Shown here: positions 41,930-51,660 of the stretch, in pieces
Layout: each line of letters opens with the position of its first letter
How positions within the stretch are numbered: position 1 is the first letter of the stretch
From: Prorocentrum cordatum
Taxonomy: Eukaryota > Sar > Dinophyceae > Prorocentrales > Prorocentraceae
Direction: 5' to 3'
Assembly (NCBI GenBank): GCA_963575745.1
Contig: CAUYUJ010003991.1
Span: 62,001 to 126,000 of the forward strand
Length of the DNA stretch: 64,000 bases
Position numbers and translations under genes: made by a program
The notes under the pieces: model-generated
Told to the model about the DNA's origin: nothing
Databases searched by the model: none
The model's input: the letters and a program-made list of their open reading frames with translations, nothing else

Positions 41930-42335
41930 CAGCGGCCTTCACGCGCTTCTTCTTGTGGACGACCCAGTCGTGGACCACGCCGTCAAAGCGCATCTTGCAC
42001 GAGCGGGCGCCGTCAGTGTGGAGTATGACTTTGCACTGCTTGAGCCACTTCTTGGCCAGCGGGGCCCAGTCGCGCTTGCGGATCGGGCCTGGGCCTGGCG
42101 CCCTCCGCACTTTTCTCTCTGGGCGAAGCTCGAAGAGCACGAGCGGCATAGGGTCTCCGCGCTGGACAATCCCGCCCCATTGCTCCCACACAACTGGCTT
42201 CTTGGTGCGCGAGGTGGCGTCTGGGTCCTCGCCCTTGGCAACGTCGACCTCGTCCGCTTCGACGTCGGGCCACTCGACATCCTCGCCGAAGCGGATATTC
42301 TTCTCTTCCTGCTGCACGTACTTGGCTCTGGCATC

Positions 42336-42338
42336 TTA
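42336..42338 (-). other. In-frame TAA within the transposase
   Basis: The frame is identical on both sides (CTG TAA GAT), so a single substitution or a recoding event explains it better than a shift. Confidence 0.75.
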
Positions 42339-42939
42339 CAGAGACTTGCACATGGACTCCGCCAACTTGTGGTTCTTTTTCAGCAAGTAGCGAACTGTCG
42401 TCTGCGTGCACCCAGATACAGCACAGAACAAGATCGCAGCCTGGTCACCATGCCCAGTATGGGACTGCCCAGTACCGGTGCGAAAGATAGGGTGGAAGGC
42501 GTGGGGCAAAACGTAGCGCTTGCAGTCCCTGCCCTTGCACTTGCGCGCCCACCCACCCTTCTTGTCCGCGAAGTCCTTGAGAGGGCCGAGCGTTGATGTC
42601 TGGCAGTACGGGCAAGTCACGCCGCGCCATTCGGGCAGGACGCCATCTTTCTTGAGCAAGTTGATGATACTCCTCAGAGGACGGTTCACGAGGTCCTCCA
42701 GGCAGCGTTTCCACTGTTCGCGGTCTCGCCGCGACTTTGTCGTCAAGGCCCCGTGGCGCACGTATGGCACGCTCTTCGGGGAGCGAATAGTGGAGGCACC
42801 TCCCTTCTTCTTCTTCATCGCTGCGGTACCCTTCATGACAGTCTTCTTATTGCCAGTGCCCTTCAAGAAAGCGCGCAACTTGCCTCTCCCCGCGGGCGGG
42901 AAGTACTTCTGGCCCTTGCCCATGGCAGCTGACGGCAGC

Positions 42940-44030
42940 CGAGCGGCAAAGCAGCGAGGGCAGCGAGTCAGCGCCGCGACAACGGAAGTTGGCACTCGAA
43001 CCAAAACTGCTGCGAACTTCGACGAAGACAACTGCGAGGTGGAGGGGTGCGACCCCCCTGGTTCGCATTGGCATCAGCGGCGAGTGTTGTGCGGTAGTCG
43101 TTGCTAGTGCGCCTGCGCTCCCAGGAGACGGGGCTGACAGCCATGCCATTCCCAAACAAGAGGGAGCACGTAGAAAACAAGCAGCCTCCAACCCTGGCCA
43201 CCCGACGAAAAGGGAAGCCGCTTGCCAGCTTCAAATGAGTGAGCGTTCGGCTTGGGTGGGTTCAGTTCGGCATTTCTGCCACTGCCATGTATGGCTTACG
43301 TCGCCGTCGTCGCCCCCCCTGCACATCGTCTAATCGCGGGCTTGCGCCATATGCATTTCTGGCTGAAGCTCTCCCACAAGCGTCGACTCGTCTCTCTTGC
43401 CCGTCTTCAAAATTGCGGGCCATGGGCAGGCGTTCGTCTGACCTCCCCCCTGCGGCATTTATCGGGCCGCAAGCCCCTCACTCAGCCCCAGCGACGAAGC
43501 CGCGAGTCGGCGGACACCCCGTGCATCCGCTCCCAGACCAGCGCGTTCTTCTGCCAGAGCTCCTCCTCCCACTGGCGCAGCGTCTCGGCCCGCTCACCGA
43601 TGCTGCGCATCGCCGCCGTGAGCGCCATCGTCTTCGGAACACAGGAAAGCGGCACCACAACCACCAGAGCGAGGAGCCCGGGGAACCCCCCACCCCTTCC
43701 CGAATCCCCCACCTCCCACCCCGCCCTCACCTCCGCCCTCCTGCCCGAGACATCCCCAACCCCCAGCGCGGGGAAGCATCGTGGACATCCTCGCTGGAGG
43801 GCCTCCCCTGGCGGTGGTGTCGCTTCTCCATCCTCCGACCACCTTTAATTCAAGGCGCGTCACGTCGTGCTCCGCGGGAGGGCTCGGGTTGAAGCCGCGG
43901 CCGTGGACGAGCGTGTCGCGCAGCCAGTGACCAGGGTCTGCGTCGCGGCGAGTTTGCCGCCGTCTGTCGTTCATTATCATCGATGCGGTGTTCTTGTGGT
44001 TCTGCCGTGTTTTCTGTTGCGTTTTGCGGT
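42940..44030. other. No firm gene; weak minus-strand frame at 43482-43730
   Basis: The 82-codon minus frame has a hydrophobic stretch (GLLALVVVVPLSCV) followed by a charged segment (RSIGERAETLRQWEEELWQK) that looks coding-like, but it lacks neighbours or a recognised domain. It could be an isolated exon or chance. Confidence 0.25.
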
Positions 44031-44035
44031 TTCCG

Positions 44036-44700
44036 TTCCCAGGGGGGCATCCTAAATTGTGGATGCCCTGTTGTTTTTCTGAGCCCTCAGAGCAAGGGGG
44101 GTCTTATCCAAGATCCCCCGACAGAAGGATCTTGCCTAGATGCCGCCACCTGGTGGTCGAAGTTCGAGCGTCATTTTCTGGGGCGGGGGGAGCGGCGGGC
44201 CCGCCGCGCGGCAGCGTGTGGGTGTGTCGTTAGCAGCCCCGTGCAGGGGTGCGTTGTCATTGGGTCGGTCCGCTTGCCCCTCTGTCGATTTGTTCTCTGA
44301 ACGCCCAAACTAAGGGGAATGTTATCCAAGACGCACGCAGAAGGATCTTGTTCAAGATACCGCCACCTGGTGGCTTGGGGTCTGTCTCAGTCGCGCACTT
44401 GAGCACAAACGGCAGAACCTTGCGATTGGGCCCAAGCAGCCGCGAGCTTATGGGCGTCAAAAAGCACGTCGTCAGTAGGTTGCTCCGTTTCCCCCTCCGT
44501 CGAGTTGTTTTTTGTTTTCGGAACCTCCAAAGCAAGGGGGATCTCATCCAAGATCCCCCGACAGCAAGGTCTTGTTCAAGATGCCGCCATCTGGCGGTCG
44601 AAGTTCGAACGCCATTCCCTGGAGCGTGGTGGGCGGCGGGCACGCCATGCGGCAGCATGTTGGTTTTTTCGTTTGCAGCCCCGCGCAAAGGTCGTGCAGG
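44036..44700. repeat. Three diverged ~220-bp repeats with CCGCCAnCTGGnGG core
   Basis: Copies around 44036-44244, 44275-44375 and 44480-44700 share CAAGGGGG(A/T)TCTTATCCAAG, GATCTTG(T/C)nnAGAT and CCGCCACCTGGTGG/CCGCCATCTGGCGG. Copies 1 and 3 extend into GGTCGAAGTTCGA and GCAGCCCCGYGCA. The CCGCCA-TGGCGG core is palindromic. Confidence 0.8.
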
Positions 44701-44703
44701 CGC

Positions 44704-45232
44704 CTCACTGGCTGCCCATGCAGCCGTCCCTAGGGGACCGGTTGCGCCTCGAACCCCACTTCGCGGGGTGCAAAGTGAGCCAGGCCCAGCGCTTCTTCTC
44801 CTGGGGCGTTGCCCAGTAGTTGAAGCGAGCCTGCTTTGAGCGGAGGTCGGCGAGGGCGGCTTTGGCCTTGCCGAGCTCTTCCTGCAGTTCCTCGTTGCTC
44901 TGCTCCAGCTTCTCGTTGGCCCGCGCCAGCTGCCGCAGCTTCTTGAGTTTTTCGGCCTGCTCCTGCTTCTCGCGGGTCGCTGCGTCGAGCTCCCTCGTGA
45001 GCTTCCTGTTATTCTCGCAGAGAGCGTCGAACCGAGAGGTGGAACGAAGGGTAGCAGTGGCCAGCGCATCGCACAGACGCCTGTGCGAAGCAGCCATGAA
45101 CTCTGTCACTGCCTCCTTCAAGGCTTTCGCCACCCACGATTTGCCCAAGAAGTTTTTCACAGCCCTGACGCGTGCCCTGCCCATGTTGGCGATGCGCTTC
45201 CTCTCGAGCGCTGCCTTCGTCGAGGATGGCAT
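44704..45232 (-). CDS. Small basic coiled-coil protein, unknown function
   Basis: I choose the ATG at 45232 because its context is ACCATG and the preceding 28 codons are hydrophobic and unrelated. About 175 residues. An N-terminal basic helix (ALERKRIANMGRARVRAVKN) leads to a long coiled coil (about residues 65-130: RFDALCENNRKLTRELDAAT, EKLKKLRQLARANEKLEQSN, ELQEELGKAKAALADLRSKQ) and a short tail with YWATPQEKKRWAWL. The frame has no repeats and plausible composition, so it is probably a real gene or exon. It lies 1.8 kb upstream of the transposase on the same strand. The tail runs into repeat-like sequence. No family recognised. Confidence 0.55.
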
Positions 45233-45454
45233 GGTAGCAAAAATGAACAACTTGAACCAAAAAGGACTACGGAAACGATAGGATGCGAGAGCGAGCGCTA
45301 GCAGTGCAGGGCGCAACGGATTGTCAACTGTAATCCCACCCGCCCCCTGGGCGGAGGTGGCTCAGCGAGCCTGGTCCGTCCACCCCCCTTCTTCCCCCTA
45401 ACCCCATCCCCCCTGCGTCTGGAGAAGAGGCCCCGCGACGGGTTGGAGCGCGCA

Positions 45455-45660
45455 AGATGGCTCCAGATGGCTCCGAGAGGGCCGCAAAGGGTCCAAGATG
45501 GTTTCCAAGATCGATCAAGATAGCCCAAGGCGGTTCAAGATAGCTCCGAACGAGCCTCGAAGAGGCCCCAGGACCGCCCCAAGACGGCTCCAAGTGGCCA
45601 TTGAGCCTCTCCATGAGGATTCGGAAATGCCCAAGAGGCCTCCGCAAGAAGCATGTGGGC
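45455..45660. repeat. CAAGATGGCTCC/CCAAGAGGCC array
   Basis: The same type of words as the 13.4-17.6 kb array (AAGATAGCTCC, CCAAGACGGCTCCAAG, CCCAAGAGGCC), much shorter. Confidence 0.75.
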
Positions 45661-45887
45661 GACAACCCTGTATCGCCCTAAGAGTGCCCCCAGAAGCTAC
45701 GCATTGGGAGTCTCACTCCTCCTGTTCTTCCTACTCCTCCTCTCCCCTTCCTCCACCTCCTATTCATCCTCCTCCTACGCGTTCTTCTCATCATCATCCT
45801 ACGCACTGCGCATGTCGCTCGAGGCAGCCCCAGTCACGACTGCCCAGACATCCTACGCATTGCGCATGTCGCTCGAGGCTGCCCCGT

Positions 45888-46349
45888 GTCCCTCATTGCA
45901 TTTGCAATCCAGCCGATTGCAACGCAATCGTTTGCAACCCGAACGATTGCAACGCAATCGATTGCAAACCATTGCAATGCAATCCCCTTCCCCCCCTCCC
46001 TCCGCTCCCTCTCCTCCCCTCCCCTCTCCCTCCTCCCCTCCTCTCCCTCCCTTGCACTTGCAGCCCAATCCTTTTCAATCGAACCGATTGTAATCCAATC
46101 GATTGCAACCAAACGATTGCAACGCAATCGGTCGCAATCAACTGCAATGCAATCCCCCTCCCCCCCTCCCTCCGCTCCCTGCCCTCCCTTCCTTGGAGGG
46201 ACCAGGAGGATGAAGAGGAGCAGGAGGAGGAAAATAATGACGATGAGGAGGGTGCTTCCACGAGGGGGAGGAGGGACCAGGAGGATGAAGAGGAGCAGGA
46301 GGAGGAACATAATCCGTCGTTGGGGTGTGCCGGGGGGGGGGGGGGACGA

Positions 46350-46350
<1 letters not shown>
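45888..46350. repeat. CGATTGCAACGCAATCG repeats in a two-copy block
   Basis: The palindromic word GATTGCAACGCAATC recurs many times. The block ending CCCCCCTCCCTCCGCTCCCT occurs twice (about 45985 and 46157), and GGGACCAGGAGGATGAAGAG also occurs twice (46197 and 46272). Confidence 0.85.

Positions 46351-46351
<1 letters not shown>

Positions 46352-46410
<59 letters not shown>
46352..46410. repeat. (TA)n microsatellite, 59 bases
   Basis: The longest TA run of the window. It lies at the 3' edge (minus-strand sense) of the LINE 3'-UTR copy and follows a 14-base G run. Confidence 0.95.
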
Positions 46411-46413
<3 letters not shown>

Positions 46414-48830
46414 GGGTGGTGGTGGTGGTGCTGCTGCTGCTGCTTGTAGTCGCAGATGTGGTAGTGGTTGTCGTGGTGGTGGTGGCGCTGCTGGTCGTAG
46501 TCGTAGTGGTGCTGGTGGTGTTTATGCTGTTGACGCTGCTGCTGCTTGTTGTCGCGGTTGTGGTAGTGGTTGTCGTTGTGCTGCTGGTCGCCGTGCTGCC
46601 CCTGGTAGGCGTCGTGGTGGTGGTGGTGCTGGTCTCCGTGCTGGTGGTGGTGGCGCTCCTGGTCGTAGTCGTCGTGGTGGTGGTTGTGGTGCTGCTGCTG
46701 CTGCTTGTTATCGCCGATGTGGTGGTGGTTGTCCTGGTGCGGCTGGTCGCCGTGCTGCCCCTGGTCGACGCCATAATAGTAATGGTGCTGGTCGCCGTGC
46801 CGGTGGTGGTGGCGCTGCTGGTCGTAGTCGTAGTTGTGGTCGAGGTGGTGGTTGTGGTGCTGATGCTGCTTGTTATCGCCGTTGTGGTAGTGGTTGTCGT
46901 GGTGCTGCTGATCGCCGTCGTGGTGGTGTTCGTGGTTGTGGTGTTGCTGGTCGCCGTCGTGGCGCTGCTGGTCGTAGTGGTGCTGCTGGTCGCCATCGTG
47001 GTGGTGGTGGTGCTGGCCGCCGTGCTGGTGGTGGTGGCGCTGCTGGTCGGAGTCGTAGTGGTGGTGGTGGTGCTGCTTCTGCTGCTCGTTCTCGCCGTTG
47101 TGGTAGTGGTTGTCGTGGTGCTGCTGGTTGCCTTCGTGGTGGTGTTCGTGGTTGTGGTGTTGCTGGTCGCCGTCGTGGCGCTGCTGGTCGTAGTGGTGCT
47201 GCTGGTCGCCGTCGTGGTGGTGGTGGTGCTGGTCGCCGTGCTGGTGGTGGTGGCTTTGCTGGTCGTAGTCGCAGGTGTGGTCGAGGTGGTGGTTCTGGTG
47301 CTGCTGCTGCTTGTTGTCGCTGTAGTGGTAGTGGTTGTCGTGGTGCTGCTGGTCGCCGGGCTGCTTTGGTCGCCGTCGTGGTGGTGGTGGTGCTGGTCGC
47401 CGTGCTGGTGGTGGTGGCGCTGCTGGTCGTTGTCGCAATAGTGGTGGTGGTGCTGCTGCTGCTGCTTGTTGTCGCTGCAGTGGTAGTGGATGTCGTGGTG
47501 CTGCTGGTCGCCGTGCTGCCCCTGGTCGCCGTCGTGGTTGTGGTGGTCCTGGTCGCCGTGCTGGTGTTGGTGGCGCTGCTGGTCGGAGTCGTAGTGGTGG
47601 TGGTGGTAGCGGTGGTGGTGGTAGTGGTGGTGGTGGTGCTACTGCTGCTGCTTGTTGTCGCAGTAGTGGTAGTGTTTGTCGTCGTGCTGCTGGTCGCCGT
47701 GCTGCCCCTGGTCGCCGTCGAGGTGGTGGTGGTGCTGGTCGCCGTGCTGGTGGTGGTGGAGCTGCTGGTCGTCGTCGTGGAGGTGGTGGTTGTGCTGCTG
47801 CCGCTGCTGCTGTTTGTTGTCGCAGTTGTGGTAGTGGTTGTCGTGGTGCTACTGGTCGCCCTGCTGCCCCTGGTCGCCTTCGTGGTAGTCGTGGTGGTGC
47901 TGGTCGCCGTGCAAGTGAAGGTGGCGCTGCTGGTCGTAGTCGTAGTGGTGCTGGTGGTGGTTATGCTGCTGCCGCTGCTGCTGCTTGTTGTCGCGGTTGT
48001 GGTAGTGGTTGTCGTGGTGCTGCTGGTCGCCGTGCTGCCCCTTGTCGCCGTCGTGGTGGTGGTGCTGATCGCCGTGCTGGTGGTGGTGGCGCTCCTGGTC
48101 GTAGTCGTCGTGGTGGTGGTGGTGGTGGTGCTGCTGCTGCTGCTGCTGCTTGCTGTCGCAGTTGTGGTAGTGGTTGTCGTGGTGCTACTGGTCGCCCGGC
48201 TGCCCCTGGTCACCGTCGTGGTGGTGGTGGTGCTGGTCGCCGTGCTTGTGATGGCGGCGCTGCTGGTCGGAGTCGTAGTGGTGGTGGTGGTGCTGCTGCT
48301 GCTGCTTCTTGTCGCCGTTGTGGTAGTGGTTGTCCTGGTGCGGCTGGTCGCCGTGCTGCCCCTTGTCGCCGTCGTTGTACTGGTGGTGCTGGTCGCCGTG
48401 CTGGTGGTGGTGGCGCTGCTGGTCGTAGTCGTACTTGTGGTCGAGGTGGTGGTTGTGATGCTGCTGCTGCTGCTTGTTATCGCCGTTGTGGTTGTGGTTG
48501 TCGTGGTGCTGCTGGTCGCCGTCGTGGTGGTGTTTGTGGTGGTGGTGTTGCTGGTCGCCGTCGTGGCGCTGCCGGTCGTAGTGGTGCTGCTGGTCGCCGC
48601 CGTGGTGGAGGTTTGGGTCGTCGTGGCGTCGCGGTGGCGGCGGTGCTGGTCGTGGCGCTGCTGGTGGTAGTCGTCGTCGTGGTGGTGCTGCTGCTGTTCG
48701 TACTTATGGTGGTGGTGGCGGTGGTTGTAATGCTGCTCGCAGTCGCTCTGCTGTTGGCGTTCCTGTGAGCTGCCGTGCCCCGCCCTGCTCGCCCGCGCCC
48801 CCACGCGGGGGCGGGCGCTCTCTAGGACGA
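46411..48830 (-). mobile_element. Second LINE 3'-UTR-type array, coding region absent
   Basis: A GTGGTGCTGCTGGTCGCC array with internal landmarks (CTGCCCCTGGTCGCC) every 160-190 bases. Its right edge (48738-48826: GCTCTGCTGTTGGCGTTCCT, GTGCCCCGCCCTGC, CCCCCACGCGGGGGC) matches 28690-28765, the sequence just downstream of the LINE stop codon. This copy therefore appears to be a severely 5'-truncated insertion, or an array seeded by one. The array units differ in detail from those at 26-28.7 kb. Confidence 0.7.
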
Positions 48831-48936
48831 AGTATGAGTCGACGGAGGTGCAGAAAGGAAAAGACCTAGGCTGTATTTTGATGTGGGTTCCCTTGGGAGG
48901 CGTCTAACTGGCACACATTAAATTGAAGGGCGAGAT

Positions 48937-48962
48937 TATATATATATATATATATATATATA
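48937..48962. repeat. (TA)n microsatellite
   Basis: TA run directly joined to a TG tract. Confidence 0.95.
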
Positions 48963-50110
48963 GATGTGTGTGTGTGTGTGTGTTGGTGTGTGTGGTGTGT
49001 GTGCGTGTTGTGTGTATTGTGAGTTGTGTGTTATGTGTGTGTTGTGTAATGTGTGTGTGTGTGTTCTGTGTGTTGTGCGTTGTGTGTGTTGTGTGTTGTT
49101 TGTGTTGTGTGTATTGTGTGTTGTGTGTGTGGTGTGTGTGTGCTGTGTGTGTTGTGTGTGTGGTGTGTGTGTGTGTGTTGTGTGTTGTGTTGTGTGTGTT
49201 GTGTGTGTTGTGCGTGTGTGTTGTGTGTCGTGTGTGTTGAGTTGTGTTGTGTTGTGGTGTGGTGTGGTGTGGTGTGGGGTGTTGGTGTGTTGTGTGTTGT
49301 GTGTTGTGTGTGTGTTGTGGTGTTGTGGTGTTGTGGTGTTGTGGTGTTGTGGTGTTGTGGCGTTGTGGTGTTGTGGTGTGTGGGTGTGTGTGGGTGTGTG
49401 TGTGTGGATGTGTGTGGGTGTGTGTGGGTGTGTGTGGGTGTGTGTGGGTGTGTGGGGGTGTGTGTGGGTGTGTGTGGGTGTGTGTGGGTGTGTGTGTGTG
49501 TGTGCGTGAGGGTGTGGGAATGTGTGTGAGTGTGAGTGAGTGTGGTGTTGGGTGTGTGTGTGTGTGTGTGTGGGGGGGGGTGGGGGCGGAGGGGTGGGTG
49601 GGGGTGTGTCCGCGAGTGTGTGTAGGGGTGTGGGTGTGCGTGCGGTGTGTGTGGGTGTGTTGGTTGTGTGAGGTGCCGGGGTGTGTGTGGGTGTGTGTGG
49701 GTGTGTGTGTGCTGTGTGGGTGTGTTGTGTGGGGTGTGTGTGCGTGTGAGTGCGTGGTGTGTGTGTTCGTTGCGTGGATGCGCTGTAGTGCGCGTGTGCG
49801 CGTGTGTGTGTGTGTGTGTGCGTGTGTGCGGTGTGGTGTGTGGTGTGTGCGTGTTGTGCGATGCGTGCGTGCTCGTGCGGCGTGCGTGCGTGCCGTGCGG
49901 CGTGCAACAGCTCCCTGTGCGCGTGCGCGGTGAGCGTGCGCGTTGCGCGTGTCGCGTGCGCGCGTGCGCGTGCGCGTGCGCGTGCGCGTGTGTGCGCGTG
50001 CGCGTGCGCGTGCGCGTTGCGCGTGCGCGTGCCCGTGCGCGTGCGCGTGGCGCGTGCGCTGTGCGCGTGCGCGTGCGCGTTGAGCGCGTGTGCTGTGCGT
50101 GTGCGTGTGC
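48963..50110. repeat. ~1.15-kb TG then CG/TG alternating tract
   Basis: Almost pure TG-based sequence (TGTGTG, TGTGTTGTG, GGTGTGTG) to about 49860, then alternating GCGTGCGCGTGCGC to about 50110. Alternating purine-pyrimidine of this length is Z-DNA-prone. All long frames over it are repeat translations. Confidence 0.95.
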
Positions 50111-50475
50111 GTGTGCGGTGTGCGGTGGCGGGGTGGCGGGGTGGTGGCGGGTGGCGGGGTGGCGGGGTGGCGGGGCGGCGGGGCGGCGGGGTGGCGGGTG
50201 GCGGGTGGCGGGGTGGCGGGGTGGAGGGGGAGGCGGCGGGGCGGGGGGATGGGGGGGCGGTGGTGCGGAGGGGGCGCGGGGGGGAGTGCGGGGGTGCCGG
50301 GGGGTGCGGGGAGGTGCGCGGGGGCGCGGGGAGGTGCGGCGGGGCGCGGCGGGGTGCGGGGGGGAAGGTGCGGGGAGGTTCGGGTGCGTGCTGGGGGGCG
50401 CGGGAGGGTGCAGGGGGGTGGCGGGGGGCGCGGGTGGGCGCGTGGGGGCGCGCGGGGGCGCGCCGCGCAGCCCGC
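50111..50475. repeat. G-rich GGCGGGGTGGCGGGG tract
   Basis: Runs of 3-7 G at short intervals on the plus strand; strong G-quadruplex potential. Confidence 0.9.
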
Positions 50476-51430
50476 CCAGCCCGCCCGCAAGTGTCCGACC
50501 GCCCGAACTCCCCGCAGGCGCCTGCCCGCCCTCTGGCTCGTCTCTCACCCGCGCCGCCCGCTGGGCTGCGACCTTGCTTCCTTTTTTCCACGGGGGGCCT
50601 TGCGAAGCGCGGCGGCGCGGTGCAAGACCCGACCCTTGACGGGGGGGCGCGCTTCGCCTCGCCCACCTCTCCTGGGGGGGCGCGCCGCTGGGGCCCGCGG
50701 GCCGGGCGCGCGCGGCGCGCGCGCGCGGCGAGCGTCCGACCAGATGCGGCCGCCGACGCGGGGTGCCCAAACAAAGAAATGGTCCGCCCTGCCCGCCTGC
50801 TCGGATCAGCTCGGCGCCCGCCCGCCCTTTCCATTGGCCTTCCTTTTTCTATCCGCCCTTTTTTTATTTGCAAGGCCGCCGAGGGGGCCCGCGCGGGGGG
50901 CGCACGCTGCGCCTGGTGGCGGGCGCGCGACGGACGAATAACGCAGAAAGCTTTGAAAACCAGCGCTGTTCGTCTTGTTCTTCTTTCCCGTCCTCGACGC
51001 AGCAGCGAGACGACCACAGCAGCGCGCAGAATGTGACGCTACCCGAGCAAACGGCATCGAGCGTGAGACCAGAACTCGCACTAAGCAGGTAAAACGGGGG
51101 AGAAGGAGCGGGCGGGCCTAATCAGGCGCCCCCGTCCATCCACGCCTCCCCGGCAAGCGGCTCAGAACCGTCTACCACGTCCAACTGCTGCTCCCCATTA
51201 TGGTTCAGTGTTGCTGCTAAAACGTCTGGCGCCGCGGTGGAAGCCAAAGTTACCCATCTGGCCTTCCACGCTCGCGCCATCGATGCCCATGGGAGGGCTT
51301 GGGGCTGAGCGAGAACTATCTGCAGCAGCGTGATCTAGGAACCCCAGGGCTGCACGGTTCATCTTCCCGCCCGTCTTCACTGCGATCGCCCTGAGGCGCA
51401 GGATGTCGCTGTCTACCATATATGGGTATG
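50476..51430. other. No recognised gene
   Basis: GC-rich sequence with mirrored frames on both strands and no domain. Confidence 0.4.
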
Positions 51431-51439
51431 TGTCGTGCT

Positions 51440-51660
51440 TACTTTTTTGTTGTTCTGGATGCGTTCCCTCGTGTCATCGCAGCCTCCGGGGGCGGCTGGG
51501 ATACCGCGCTGGACGGGCAGCCCCGCAGCTACGATCTCGATCTTCCGGCCGTCGGCGGGGTCGATGCCTGGGAACGCCGTGTCCGCCAGTAGCACGTCCT
51601 CGCGGACCCGCGCTTCAGCTTCCCAGGAGATCCCCCGCCAGATCCGTTCGAGGGGGGCGG
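51440..51660 (-). pseudogene. Fragment of an RLE-type LINE endonuclease
   Basis: The minus-strand translation ERIWRGISWEAEARVRED, VLLADTAFPGIDPADGRKIE and IVAAGLPVQRGIPAAPGG aligns residue by residue with the endonuclease of the 28.8-30.5 kb LINE (IERMWARVCREAGGRVRTDV, LPGIAANDGRRIEVVANGLP). Only about 60 codons are present and both sides run into unrelated sequence. It differs enough to come from another family member. Confidence 0.75.

Larger units (their letters stand above)
41465..42923 (-). pseudogene. ISXO2/IS1595-like transposase (one in-frame stop, one candidate intron)
   Basis: The ATG at 42923 has a strong context (GCCATGG). Residues 1-60 are Lys-rich. A zinc ribbon uses C104, C107, C129 and C134 (CPYC ... 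CKGRDC), followed by PHAFHPIF and a helix-turn-helix (about 162-185, AAILFCAVSGCTQTTVRYLL). An in-frame TAA at 42336-42338 interrupts SMCKSL/DARAKYVQQ. The catalytic half follows in the same frame: WPDVEADEVDV, VWEQWGGIVQRGDP, VILHTDGARSCK, VVHKKKRVK, then after the intron GTQIIDRAWGGLRRHLG and CYWNRGEDLWAQTGKML. The three acids (DEVD, HTDG, IIDR) fit a DDE-type transposase. The frame runs on past 41465 with unrelated residues. No terminal inverted repeats were found by eye. Confidence 0.7.

Noticed and set aside
46325-48804. Long frames of 480-780 codons
   Set aside because: Same reason: translations of the GTG/GTC array, with no non-repetitive segment.
48904-51017. Thr-His rich frames of 530-690 codons
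   Set aside because: They are reverse-strand translations of the TG and CG tracts.
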